In this document: in pieces, positions 31,004 through 39,304 of the stretch | Numbering within the stretch: position 1 is the first letter of the stretch | Layout: the number at the start of each line of letters is the position of its first letter | From: Vibrio tasmaniensis 1F-187 | GTDB taxonomy: Bacteria > Pseudomonadota > Gammaproteobacteria > Enterobacterales > Vibrionaceae | Direction of reading: 5' to 3' | Assembly: GCF_000272405.2 (NCBI RefSeq) | Contig: NZ_AJZM02000401.1 | Location: 1-41,290 of the forward strand | DNA length: 41,290 nt | The notes under the pieces: generated by a model | What the model saw: only the letters and a program-made list of their open reading frames with translations | Told to the model about the DNA's origin: nothing | The model's database searches: none | Position numbers and translations under genes: made by a program

Positions 31004-32044
31004 ATGATCAAAGTTTCAGATATCGCCCAAATCGTTGGTGGAAAAATTGAAGGTGATAACACGGTAGAAATATCGAAGATTCGCCCAGTTTCCAGCGTAG
31101 AAGAGGGCGGCTTAGCCATTGTCTTTGCTAAAGCCGATTTAAAAGGGCTATCTGAAACTTTGGCTGATGTCATTGTTGGGCCAGAAGCCATTTTACAGAC
31201 TAAAGCAAAAACAAAAATCGTGATTGAGAAGCTCGAAGCTGAGAAGCTCAATCAACTAATGCGTCATTATAAAGTTCAAAAATATCAATTATTTGATCAA
31301 GGGAATACATCAGATACTCCCGATGTTTATATCGGAAAGCATTGTCAAATAGGTGAAGGTTGCCATTTCATGCCCGGTGTTAAAATCATGAACGGTGTAA
31401 CAATCGGCAATAACGTTGCAATTCATGCCAATACAGTCATCAAAGAAGGCACTGTGATTGGTAACAATGTCACCATTGACTCTAACAACTCCATTGGTAA
31501 TTACAGCTTCGAATACATGACCGGGCACAACACCCGTTATGAACGCGTGGAAAGTGTGGGTCGAGTGATCATTGGTGATGAAGTTGAAATTGGCTGTAAT
31601 AACACCATCGACAGAGGCACTTTAGGCGACACCGTTATTGGTCGTGGAACCAAAATAGATAACCTAGTGCAAATAGGGCATGACTGCAAAATAGGTCAGC
31701 ACTGTTTACTGGTATCTCAGGCTGGTTTTGCGGGCCACACTACTTTGGAAGATCATGTCATTGTACATGGTCAAGCCGGTACCGCAGGGCATCTTACTAT
31801 CGGGAAAAACTCCGTTATTAAAGCCAAATCAGGTGTGAGCCACTCTTTCCCTGCCAATAGTGATCTGTTCGGTTATCCGGCGAAAGATGCACGTTCTTAT
31901 TATAAAAACTTAGCCGTATTGAACAAATTAACTCATCAAAAAAACAGTAACCCCCGTCCAAACTCTAAATCGTTAGAACTTGATACAGACAAAAGATCGG
32001 TGGTACCGAAAAAGAGCTTAATAGCGAGACTATTTCGTTTATAG
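31004..32044 (+). CDS. LpxD-like left-handed beta-helix N-acyltransferase paralogue
   Basis: Resembles UDP-3-O-acylglucosamine N-acyltransferase of lipid A synthesis. An N-terminal uridine-domain-like part (1-100) is followed by hexapeptide repeats (about 107-285: [28 protein letters not shown]). The core [25 protein letters not shown] and [10 protein letters not shown] with the catalytic-type His226 is conserved. The C-terminus differs: in place of the ordinary LpxD end it has a charged tail and a basic amphipathic end ([11 protein letters not shown]). The usual lpxD lies in the bamA-skp-fabZ-lpxA locus, so this should be a second copy with another or conditional role. It starts 37 bases after the porin stop and is probably co-transcribed with it. 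Confidence 0.8.
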   Translation: MIKVSDIAQIVGGKIEGDNTVEISKIRPVSSVEEGGLAIVFAKADLKGLSETLADVIVGPEAILQTKAKTKIVIEKLEAEKLNQLMRHYKVQKYQLFDQGNTSDTPDVYIGKHCQIGEGCHFMPGVKIMNGVTIGNNVAIHANTVIKEGTVIGNNVTIDSNNSIGNYSFEYMTGHNTRYERVESVGRVIIGDEVEIGCNNTIDRGTLGDTVIGRGTKIDNLVQIGHDCKIGQHCLLVSQAGFAGHTTLEDHVIVHGQAGTAGHLTIGKNSVIKAKSGVSHSFPANSDLFGYPAKDARSYYKNLAVLNKLTHQKNSNPRPNSKSLELDTDKRSVVPKKSLIARLFRL

Positions 32045-32053
32045 GTTGCCGAA

Positions 32054-32087
32054 GCGAGAGCTTTAAAAAATTAAAGCCCTAACTCGC
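32054..32087 (+). other. Hairpin after the LpxD-like gene
   Basis: GCGAG (32054-32058) pairs with CTCGC (32083-32087) around an inner perfect stem GCTTTAA-aaaa-TTAAAGC (32060-32077). No T-tract follows, so it may be an RNA-processing or attenuation structure between the LpxD-like gene and the lipoprotein. Confidence 0.45.
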
Positions 32088-32142
32088 GATGACTAAAACG
32101 GAATAGAACCCTACATATATAAAAAATAATAAGGAAATGACA

Positions 32143-32625
32143 ATGAAACGTACTCTACTTGCAGCCGCACTTTTATCTTCAGCGTTAATGGGCTGTGCGA
32201 GCACAGCTGACACGCCAGCAGCTGATCAAATGAAAGCAACAGGTCCTTTCGCCGATTGTAATCTCGCCACGGTGGAAGATCGCGGGCCAATTCGTCCTTC
32301 ACTTTATGTTATAGGCACTTTCCCTGATGGTCAGTGGATCCACATGGAAAACCGTCAAATGTCGCATAAAGGCAAAGGTATTTACCAAGTGGTAAGCGAA
32401 GAAAAAGCGGGCAACGTAAGTTTGCAGTTCGCAACGATGGGCTGGTCTCCACAATTTACCGCAGCTGGCATGTCGATGACGGCAGGTTATGAGAAAGCAC
32501 TAAAACGCGGTGGCTTTGCAAAAAACACAACCGTTAATATTCCAGAGGATGGCAAATATTTATGGAGTGTTGAAATTAACGAAGATAAGAAGCCAGTTCG
32601 TGCATTGGTTAAAGCGTGTAAATAA
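32143..32625 (+). CDS. Small lipoprotein with possible glucan-binding domain
   Basis: Lipoprotein signal MKRTLLAAALLSSALMGC with lipobox LMGC and acylated Cys18; the next residues (AST) do not include the inner-membrane retention aspartate, so outer-membrane anchoring is expected. ATG 32143 is chosen because AAGGAA lies about 6-7 bases upstream; ATG 32137 is too close. The 160-residue product is not a family I can name. Its single domain (LYVIGTFPDGQWIHMENRQM through YLWSVEIN) has the look of starch-binding beta-sandwiches (xGxxxxW start, late W), and a similar opening occurs in the N-terminal domain of the secreted GH13 enzyme (YFRGTANNW). A pair of cysteines (38 and 159) could form a disulfide. 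A role as surface glucan binder is an inference. Confidence 0.65.
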   Translation: MKRTLLAAALLSSALMGCASTADTPAADQMKATGPFADCNLATVEDRGPIRPSLYVIGTFPDGQWIHMENRQMSHKGKGIYQVVSEEKAGNVSLQFATMGWSPQFTAAGMSMTAGYEKALKRGGFAKNTTVNIPEDGKYLWSVEINEDKKPVRALVKACK

Positions 32626-32680
32626 GCGATGTAGCCAACCGATGTAGCACCGACATAACCCACTCTATATCACCATTTAT

Positions 32681-32852
32681 AACCACGCTGTATAACACCG
32701 TTTATAAACTCGTGGTTGACGCAGTGATACAGATGAAAGGTGCTCTGAATATCAGAGTACCTATGTTTTAAACATAAACCCTAAATGTTCAATGATTAAT
32801 GTTTACGTCTTTTTAGCCAGTAACTTGAGAGCTCCAGTCACTGGCTAAAAAG
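32681..32852 (+). promoter_or_regulatory. Cluster of inverted repeats upstream of malK
   Basis: Four dyads are packed in the 268-base gap: AACCACG/CGTGGTT (32681-32717), CTCTGA-ata-TCAGAG (32743-32757), TATGTTT-t-AAACATA (32762-32776), and a perfect 13-bp stem CTTTTTAGCCAGT/ACTGGCTAAAAAG (32809-32852, 18-base loop) ending 41 bases before the malK start. CACCATTTATAA (32671) recurs as CACCGTTTATAA (32696). The last stem has its T and A runs inside the arms, unlike a normal terminator. Candidate operators or leader structures for malK. Confidence 0.5.
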
Positions 32853-32893
32853 ATTTTTACCTATCAAGATTTAACCCGTATTCGGAGTTTCAA

Positions 32894-34015
32894 ATGGCAA
32901 CAGTTAGCCTGCGTAAAGTAGAAAAACAGTACGATAATGGTTTTAAAGCCGTACACGGAATTGACTTAGATATTCACGAAGGTGAGTTCATGGTATTTGT
33001 GGGGCCGTCTGGTTGCGCCAAATCTACCACATTGCGAATGATTGCTGGCTTAGAAGATATCTCAGCAGGTGAAGTGCGTATTGGCGATAGAGTGGTGAAT
33101 GATTTAGCGCCTAAAGAGCGTGGTATTGCCATGGTATTCCAAAACTATGCGTTGTACCCACACAAAACGGTCTTCGATAACATGGCCTTTGGTTTGAAAA
33201 TGCAAAAGCGACCAAAAGAAGAGATCAAACAACGCGTAGAAGATGCCGCTGAAAAACTAGAAATTACCGATCTCCTGTACCGTAAGCCTAAAGAAATGTC
33301 GGGTGGTCAGCGTCAGCGTGTCGCAGTGGGGCGAGCCATTGTTCGTAAACCGGACGTATTCTTATTTGATGAGCCTCTATCCAACCTTGATGCCAAACTA
33401 CGTGTTTCGATGCGTGTGAAAATCGCACAACTACACAAGTCTCTTAAAGATGAAGGTAACCCTGCGACCATGATTTATGTCACGCACGATCAAACGGAAG
33501 CTTTAACTTTAGGCGACCGAATTTGTGTATTAAATCAAGGTAACATTATGCAAGTGGACACGCCGACCAACTTGTACAACGCACCACAGAACAAGTTTGT
33601 GGCGGGTTTTATCGGCTCCCCAGCCATGAATTTAGTGAACACAACCCTACGCAAGTTAGGTGATGATATTTACGTGGAACTTGCCCCTAACGCCCAAATT
33701 ATTATTCCTAAACGTTTGCAAGAAAAGCTTGTGGATCATATTGATAAGCCCGTGTGTCTAGGCATTCGACCTGAACACATAAATATTGCCGCTGATGATG
33801 AGATGGTGAACGTACACCCTGGTGAGCTGACCGTGGTTGAAAACTTAGGGAATGAAAAATACCTGTATTTCAAATTGGGTGATAACGAAATTGTTGCGCG
33901 AGTGAATAACCAAAGCATAAGTACATCAGATATTGGCAGCCAAGTACGCTTTAATTTTGATTCTGCTTTTTGCCATATTTTTGATGGTGAAACCGAACAG
34001 AACCTGACGTTGTAA
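32894..34015 (+). CDS. malK: ABC transporter ATPase, MalK/MsmX type
   Basis: Energises the MalF/MalG-type permeases. The 373-residue protein has Walker A at 37-45 (GPSGCAKST), Q-loop Gln83, signature MSGGQRQRV at 135-143, Walker B VFLFDE (155-160) with Glu160, switch His198, and a C-terminal OB-fold regulatory domain (about 240-373). The Walker A third glycine is alanine (GCAKST rather than GCGKST), a variant also met in other sugar ATPases, so probably functional. It is separated from its permease genes by four genes and the control region. Upstream inverted repeats suggest its own promoter. Confidence 0.92.
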   Translation: MATVSLRKVEKQYDNGFKAVHGIDLDIHEGEFMVFVGPSGCAKSTTLRMIAGLEDISAGEVRIGDRVVNDLAPKERGIAMVFQNYALYPHKTVFDNMAFGLKMQKRPKEEIKQRVEDAAEKLEITDLLYRKPKEMSGGQRQRVAVGRAIVRKPDVFLFDEPLSNLDAKLRVSMRVKIAQLHKSLKDEGNPATMIYVTHDQTEALTLGDRICVLNQGNIMQVDTPTNLYNAPQNKFVAGFIGSPAMNLVNTTLRKLGDDIYVELAPNAQIIIPKRLQEKLVDHIDKPVCLGIRPEHINIAADDEMVNVHPGELTVVENLGNEKYLYFKLGDNEIVARVNNQSISTSDIGSQVRFNFDSAFCHIFDGETEQNLTL

Positions 34016-34378
34016 AATCAGGCCTTATTGGCATTAACTATCGTAGATGAATGGTTTCAATAGAACGTTCTAACACCTCACTTTAATAATATGCCCTAAG
34101 TATCTCACTTTGGCTTAAGGGCATAATAAAAATATAAATGAATCCTGAGAACTCATTCTCAAGATACTGTCACGCCTCAATTAAATAGAACTTATATAAG
34201 GAAGGTTTTATTCGTACAGCTGACTTCATCGCTTCTGACATTATTTAACGCGGCCGTAATGGTTGTATGGGAGGGAGGCTATATAGCATGCTCACGAAAC
34301 ACGACCTGATAGTTAAATCGCGTGACAAGAATATAAAACAATAACCTACACCAACATAACGTGAATAAAGGACGACAC
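34016..34378 (+). other. Gap between malK and the secreted GH13 gene
   Basis: 363 bases with no gene. It contains a perfect 12-bp palindrome TAGAACGTTCTA (34061-34072), a hairpin ATGCCCTAAG...CTTAAGGGCAT (34091-34124, one bulge, no T-tract) that may end malK transcription, and a small perfect hairpin TGAGAA-ctca-TTCTCA (34146-34161). A promoter for the downstream gene is expected here but I cannot fix its boxes. Confidence 0.45.
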
Positions 34379-36250
34379 ATGAAGAATAAGCTTATTGTGC
34401 TATCAGCATTACTGGCTTCCCTACCTGCTATGGCAGATTGGAACCAGGCCTATTTCCGTGGTACAGCCAATAACTGGCAAGCCGAATCTATGGTTAAAGT
34501 GAAAGCAAACCACTGGCAAATAGTGAAAAAATTTAATACCGGTGATGGAACGAACTCTCCTAGTTTTAAGGTTGATCGCTTTGGTGATTGGTCTGAAAAC
34601 TACCCTCTATCAAATTTCTCAGTTGACCCTAATAAAACCTACGAAATTAATTTCTATGACGACACGAATAAAGTGGTGGTCCATGAAAAACTTCCCTTTG
34701 ATATGCGTGATGAAACCATGTATTTCGTGTTTCTTGACCGTTTCTATGATGGCGATTCAGCCAATAATACAGCGACGGGTGCCGACATGTATTCGGCAGA
34801 CAAATCGGATTTCAAAAAATACTTTGGTGGTGACTTAAAAGGTTTAACTGCAAAGCTAGATTACTTGCATGATATGGGGATCACGGCCATTTGGATAACG
34901 CCTCCAGCAGATAACATTAACGTGCCTGACAGTCGAGGCGGTGCGGGTTACCACGGCTACTGGGGACGTGACTTCTTTAAAGTTGACGAGCATCTAGGTA
35001 CCGTTGCCGATTTTAAAGCATTAAAGACGAAAATGGATAGCTACGGCATGAAACTCGTGCTGGACTATGCGCCTAATCACTCTAACCCTGATGATGAAGG
35101 GGAATACGGTGCACTTTATAAAAAGGGTGTTCGAGTTACCGACTACAAAAATGATAATGCAGGGTATTACCATCATAATGGAGCGATCGCTGAAAACGGT
35201 AAAGATTGGGAATGGAACGACGCATGGGCGGTTCGTAATAAAACCTTGTTTAACTTAACCGATTTTGACCAACGTAAAGATGGCCCTGCGCGTCAGTACT
35301 TGATTGATGGCGCGAAATTCTGGGTTGATTTAGGTGTGGATGCGATTCGTATTGATGCGGTGAAACATATGGATAAAGAGTTTATCCAAGATTTTACTGA
35401 CCAAATAAACGCGTACGCGAAGAAAAGCCAAGGTAAAGATTTCTATTTCTTTGGTGAGTGGATGGATTCAGGTGCTGACGCAACAGGATCAAACTTTGCC
35501 TCTATCGATTTTGCCAATACATCAGGCTCTGCATTGCTTGATTTTGGTTTGAGAAACACCATCGAAAACGCCTTGCTACAACACAATGGAACTGGCATGT
35601 ATGCCATTAATAACTACATGAAGCTGAGAGACCAAAAATTCACAAGCAGTGATTGGCAAGTGGTGTTCTTAGATAACCACGATGCGTCACGTATCTCTAC
35701 CGTTTTACGCTCAGACGCGAAGAACTTTGGCGCAGGCAAAGACAAGTGGGGTGGTCGTCAAAGTGTTGCATTTGCACAAGACAGAGTGGAGCTGGGTTTA
35801 GCGCTTATTATGACCTCTCGTGGCATTCCTTGTATTTACTATGGAACAGAGCACTACGCGGCTAACTTCACTACCAACGGTTTTGGCCAACAAGGTAATG
35901 ACCCATACAACCGTGAAATGATGCCAAGCTTTGATAAAACGACCAATGCTTACAAGATGATAAAAACATTAAGTAAGCTTCGTAAGGACAGCTATGCGGT
36001 TCAGCAAGGTGATTATATCGAGCGTTGGATAAGCAATGATGTATTGGTATATGAACGTAACGCAGGCGATGACGTAGTTGTGGTTGCAATGAACCTCGGT
36101 CAAGGTACATCGGTTAACGCGGTGAATTTAGGATTGGCAAACGGAACTTACGACAGTGTATTAGGCACTGACCAAGTGGTTGTTTCTAATGGCAGCGGTA
36201 CATTTAATCTAGACCAAAATGAAGTGGTTATCTTACGCACTAAGCACTAA
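34379..36250 (+). CDS. Secreted GH13 enzyme, cyclodextrin glucanotransferase-like alpha-amylase
   Basis: A signal peptide MKNKLIVLSALLASLPAMA ends before DWNQ; ATG 34379 has AAGGA six bases upstream. An N-terminal beta domain (about 20-105) precedes the barrel. Catalytic residues are Asp326 (DAIRIDAVKHM), Glu360 (FFGEWMD) and Asp435 (LDNHDASR). Several stretches resemble CGTases: GYHGYWGRDF, DYAPNHSNP, RGIPCIYYGTE with NDPYNRE, and ERWISNDVLVYER in domain C. Aligned from memory, Tyr247 (GALYKKG) falls at the central aromatic residue typical of CGTases (Tyr195 in Bacillus enzymes). The protein (623 residues) ends after domain C, without the D and E (CBM20) domains of Bacillus CGTases. Either CGTase or plain amylase activity is possible. 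Confidence 0.8.
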   Translation: MKNKLIVLSALLASLPAMADWNQAYFRGTANNWQAESMVKVKANHWQIVKKFNTGDGTNSPSFKVDRFGDWSENYPLSNFSVDPNKTYEINFYDDTNKVVVHEKLPFDMRDETMYFVFLDRFYDGDSANNTATGADMYSADKSDFKKYFGGDLKGLTAKLDYLHDMGITAIWITPPADNINVPDSRGGAGYHGYWGRDFFKVDEHLGTVADFKALKTKMDSYGMKLVLDYAPNHSNPDDEGEYGALYKKGVRVTDYKNDNAGYYHHNGAIAENGKDWEWNDAWAVRNKTLFNLTDFDQRKDGPARQYLIDGAKFWVDLGVDAIRIDAVKHMDKEFIQDFTDQINAYAKKSQGKDFYFFGEWMDSGADATGSNFASIDFANTSGSALLDFGLRNTIENALLQHNGTGMYAINNYMKLRDQKFTSSDWQVVFLDNHDASRISTVLRSDAKNFGAGKDKWGGRQSVAFAQDRVELGLALIMTSRGIPCIYYGTEHYAANFTTNGFGQQGNDPYNREMMPSFDKTTNAYKMIKTLSKLRKDSYAVQQGDYIERWISNDVLVYERNAGDDVVVVAMNLGQGTSVNAVNLGLANGTYDSVLGTDQVVVSNGSGTFNLDQNEVVILRTKH

Positions 36251-36308
36251 CAGGTAATACAGGCTATTGATAACGGTTTTACTGGTTTTTGATTGAGTAT
36301 CAACAGCA

Positions 36309-36341
36309 TAAACCTCGTACATAGTGTGCGAGGTTTTTTTT
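36309..36341 (+). terminator. Intrinsic terminator after the GH13 gene
   Basis: AACCTCGTAC (36311-36320), loop ATAGT, GTGCGAGGTT (36326-36335), then a run of T residues. Stem of 10 bp with one wobble. It marks the right end of the glucan island. Confidence 0.9.
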
Positions 36342-36500
36342 ATTTTTCTTCGCTTGAGCTAGTGGAATATTCTTCATTTTATCGAATTCCAACTAAAATC
36401 CTGCCCAAGGGTGTCTTTTCTACAAGAAAACTAGTCGAAGCCTTAACCATGATCTACAATACGGCAAAATTCTAACTCGACTATTTTCAGGAAGAGCTGC

Positions 36501-39084
36501 ATGTACATGAGCACTGATGAGGTTCGCAACGCGTTCCTTAAGTTCTTTGAGAGCAAAGAACACCAAATCGTAGACAGTTCATCGTTAGTTCCACATAACG
36601 ATCCAACCCTGCTATTTACTAATGCAGGCATGAACCAATTCAAAGATTGCTTCTTAGGCGCCGAAAAACGTGCCTACACTCGAGCAACTACGGCTCAGCG
36701 TTGTGTACGTGCGGGTGGTAAACACAATGACCTTGAAAATGTAGGTTTCACGGCTCGTCACCACACGTTCTTCGAAATGCTAGGCAACTTCAGCTTTGGC
36801 GACTACTTCAAAGAAGAAGCGATTGGCTTTGCTTGGGAGTTCCTGACTGAAACACTAGGTCTGCCAAAAGATCGCCTGTTAGTAACGGTTTACGAGACAG
36901 ATGACGAAGCATTCGAAATCTGGAACAAGAAAGTGGGCATCCCAGCTGACAAGATTGTTCGCATCGGCGACAAAGAAGGTGGAAAGAAGTTTGAATCTGA
37001 TAACTTCTGGACAATGGGTGACACAGGCCCTTGTGGTCCATGTACTGAAATCTTCTACGATCACGGTGAGCACATTTGGGGTGGCCGCCCTGGTACACCT
37101 GAAGAAGATGGTGACCGTTTTATCGAGATTTGGAACAACGTATTCATGCAGTTCAACCGTCACGCTGACGGCACTATGGAACCGCTACCTAAGCCAGCTG
37201 TAGATACTGGTATGGGTATTGAGCGTATCTCTGCAATCATGCAGGGCGTTCACTCTAACTACGAAATTGATGTATTCCAAAAGCTAATCAAAGCGACAGC
37301 AGAAGTGGTGGGTCACGACGACCTATCTAACCAATCGCTGCGCGTTATTGCTGACCACATCCGTTCTTGTTCATTCCTAATCGCTGATGGCGTAATGCCT
37401 TCAAACGAAGGTCGTGGCTACGTTCTACGTCGTATTATTCGTCGTGCAGTTCGTCACGGTAACAAGATTGGTGCACAAGGCGTGTTCTTCCACAAACTTG
37501 TGGGTGTACTGGCTGAAGTGATGGGTTCTGCAGCTGAAGAGCTTAAGAAACAGCAAGAGCTTGTTGAAAAAGTACTTCGCATCGAAGAAGAGAACTTTGG
37601 TCGCACGCTAGAGCGTGGCATGGTTATCCTAAACGACGCATTAGACTCACTTGAAGGCAAAGAGCTTGACGGTGAAACAGTCTTCAAACTTTACGATACA
37701 TACGGCTTCCCAGCTGACCTTACTAACGATGTAGCTCGCGAACGCGACTTTACCATTGATGAAGAAGGCTTTGAGAAGGCGATGGAAGCACAGCGTAAGC
37801 GTGCACGTGAAGCGGGTCAGTTCGGTACTGATTACAACGCAACGATCAAAGTAGACACGAACACTGAGTTCTGTGGTTACACCGGTACTGAAGGTGCAGG
37901 TGAGATTTCTGCGTTATTCGTTGACGGCGAAGAAGTATCTTCACTATCGGCAGGCGACCAAAGCAATCATCATCCTTGAAGAGACACCATTCTACGCTGA
38001 GTCAGGCGGTCAATGTGGTGACGCGGGTACGCTAAGCACAGCGTCGGGTCTATTCAAAGTACAAGATACTCAAAAGCTAGGTAATGCATTTGCACACCAC
38101 GGTGAGCTAGTTGAAGGCGTATTTGCTCAAGGCGATAAAGTAGAAGCGCGCGTTGATGCTGAGCGTCGTGCTGCTATCTCACTAAACCACTCTGCAACTC
38201 ACTTACTTCACTCAGCATTGCGCGAAGTGCTAGGTGAGCACGTTGCTCAGAAAGGTTCTTTAGTTAAGCCAGACAACCTACGTTTTGACTTCTCTAACCT
38301 TGAAGCGGTAACACCAGCACAGATTAAAGAAGTAGAGCGTCTAGTTAACGCACAAGTTCGTAAGAACCATGTGATTGAAACTAACATCATGGACATCCAG
38401 TCAGCGAAAGAAAAAGGTGCGATGGCACTGTTTGGCGAGAAGTACGATGATGAAGTTCGCGTTCTGTCTATGGGCGATTTCTCTACTGAGCTTTGTGGTG
38501 GTATCCACGCAAGCAACACGGGTGATATCGGTCTATTCAAGATCATTTCAGAAGGTGGTATCGCTGCGGGTATTCGTCGTATTGAAGCGGTAACGGGTGA
38601 AGCAGCTCTAGATGCAGTAGAAGCTCAGGCTAACGCTTACGAAGAGAAATTGGCTGAATCAGCTAAGAAAGCGAAATCGCTAGAGAAAGAAATCCAACTA
38701 CTTAAAGAAAAGATGGCTGCAGCTGAAGGTGCAAACATCATGGGTAAAGTAGAAGAGATCTCTGGTACTAAAGTACTGGTTGCTGCCATTGAAGGTGCAG
38801 ACAACAAGAACCTACGTACTATGGTTGATAACGCTAAAAACCAAGTAGGTAGCGGCATCATCCTGATCGCGAACGTAGCAGACGGTAAAGTTGGCCTGAT
38901 TGCTGGCGTAACTAAAGACCTTATCGGCAAAGTTAAAGCGGGTGACCTCGTTAAGATGGTTGCTGAGCAAGTTGGTGGTAAAGGCGGCGGTCGTCCAGAT
39001 ATGGCTCAAGCGGGTGGTACTGACGTTGAAGCACTACCTGAAGCGCTTAAATCAGTACGTATTTGGCTTGAAGAGCGTCTTTAA
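36501..39084 (+). CDS. alaS: Alanyl-tRNA synthetase, reading frame broken by one extra base
   Basis: Charges tRNA-Ala with alanine and edits Ser/Gly mischarging. The first frame (36501-37979) carries the aminoacylation core; the second (to 39084) carries the editing domain (HSATH near 38191, CGGIH near 38494) and the C-terminal dimerisation part. The protein reads SAGDQ in the first frame and must continue [16 protein letters not shown] in the next, so one A too many lies in the AAA run at 37960-37962. Removing it gives an uninterrupted 860-residue protein, the usual Vibrio length. Because alaS is essential, a sequencing or assembly error is the likeliest cause. Start [12 protein letters not shown] is the Vibrio N-terminus, with AGGAAGAG upstream. 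Confidence 0.93.
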
Positions 39085-39101
39085 GCTTAAGTAATTGATA
39101 C

Positions 39102-39138
39102 AAAGATGCCCAATCAACTGATTGGGCATCTTTTATTT
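39102..39138 (+). terminator. Intrinsic terminator of alaS
   Basis: AAAGATGCCCAATCA (39102-39116) is an exact complement of TGATTGGGCATCTTT (39119-39133), followed by TATTTT. A very stable stem 18 bases after the alaS stop. Confidence 0.92.
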
Positions 39139-39176
39139 TGCCCATTGGAAGAACCTCTGAAAAAGGTTTGATTGAG

Positions 39177-39226
39177 ATTAACCAAGAAGGCTAATGGTAA
39201 CGTTAGACTCCTTGGTTAATTTTTTA
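39177..39226 (+). terminator. Second terminator-like hairpin, just before lysC
   Basis: ATTAACCAAG (39177-39186) pairs exactly with CTTGGTTAAT (39211-39220); an inner CTAATG/CGTTAG stem (one wobble) can stack inside. TTTTTT then ATTG follow. It ends about 80 bases before the lysC start. It is either a back-up terminator for alaS or an attenuator in the lysC leader. It is too short and lacks the layout of a lysine riboswitch. Confidence 0.6.
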
Positions 39227-39304
39227 TTGCTTCGCCATGACGCGGAGTATGTGTTTTTTTGTCATATATAGACATTGGTCTTGGGAAGGTGAGGAAGGGT
39301 GAAA

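Noticed and set aside
33001..33030. MalK Walker A variant (GCAKST) as sign of an inactive ATPase
   Set aside because: All other ATPase motifs are intact, and as far as I know alanine at this position occurs in other sugar-import ATPases.
34091..34124. Hairpin after malK as a standard intrinsic terminator
   Set aside because: The stem has a bulge and is followed by an A-rich stretch without a T-tract, so it is only noted within the gap entry.
37873..39084. Separate gene for the second half of AlaS
   Set aside because: Its first 29 or so residues are an out-of-frame reading of the first half; homology begins exactly at the AAA run, so it is the same gene after a frameshift.
39139..39304. Lysine riboswitch in the lysC leader
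   Set aside because: The space is too short for the L-box and none of its conserved helices are visible; only a terminator-like hairpin is present.
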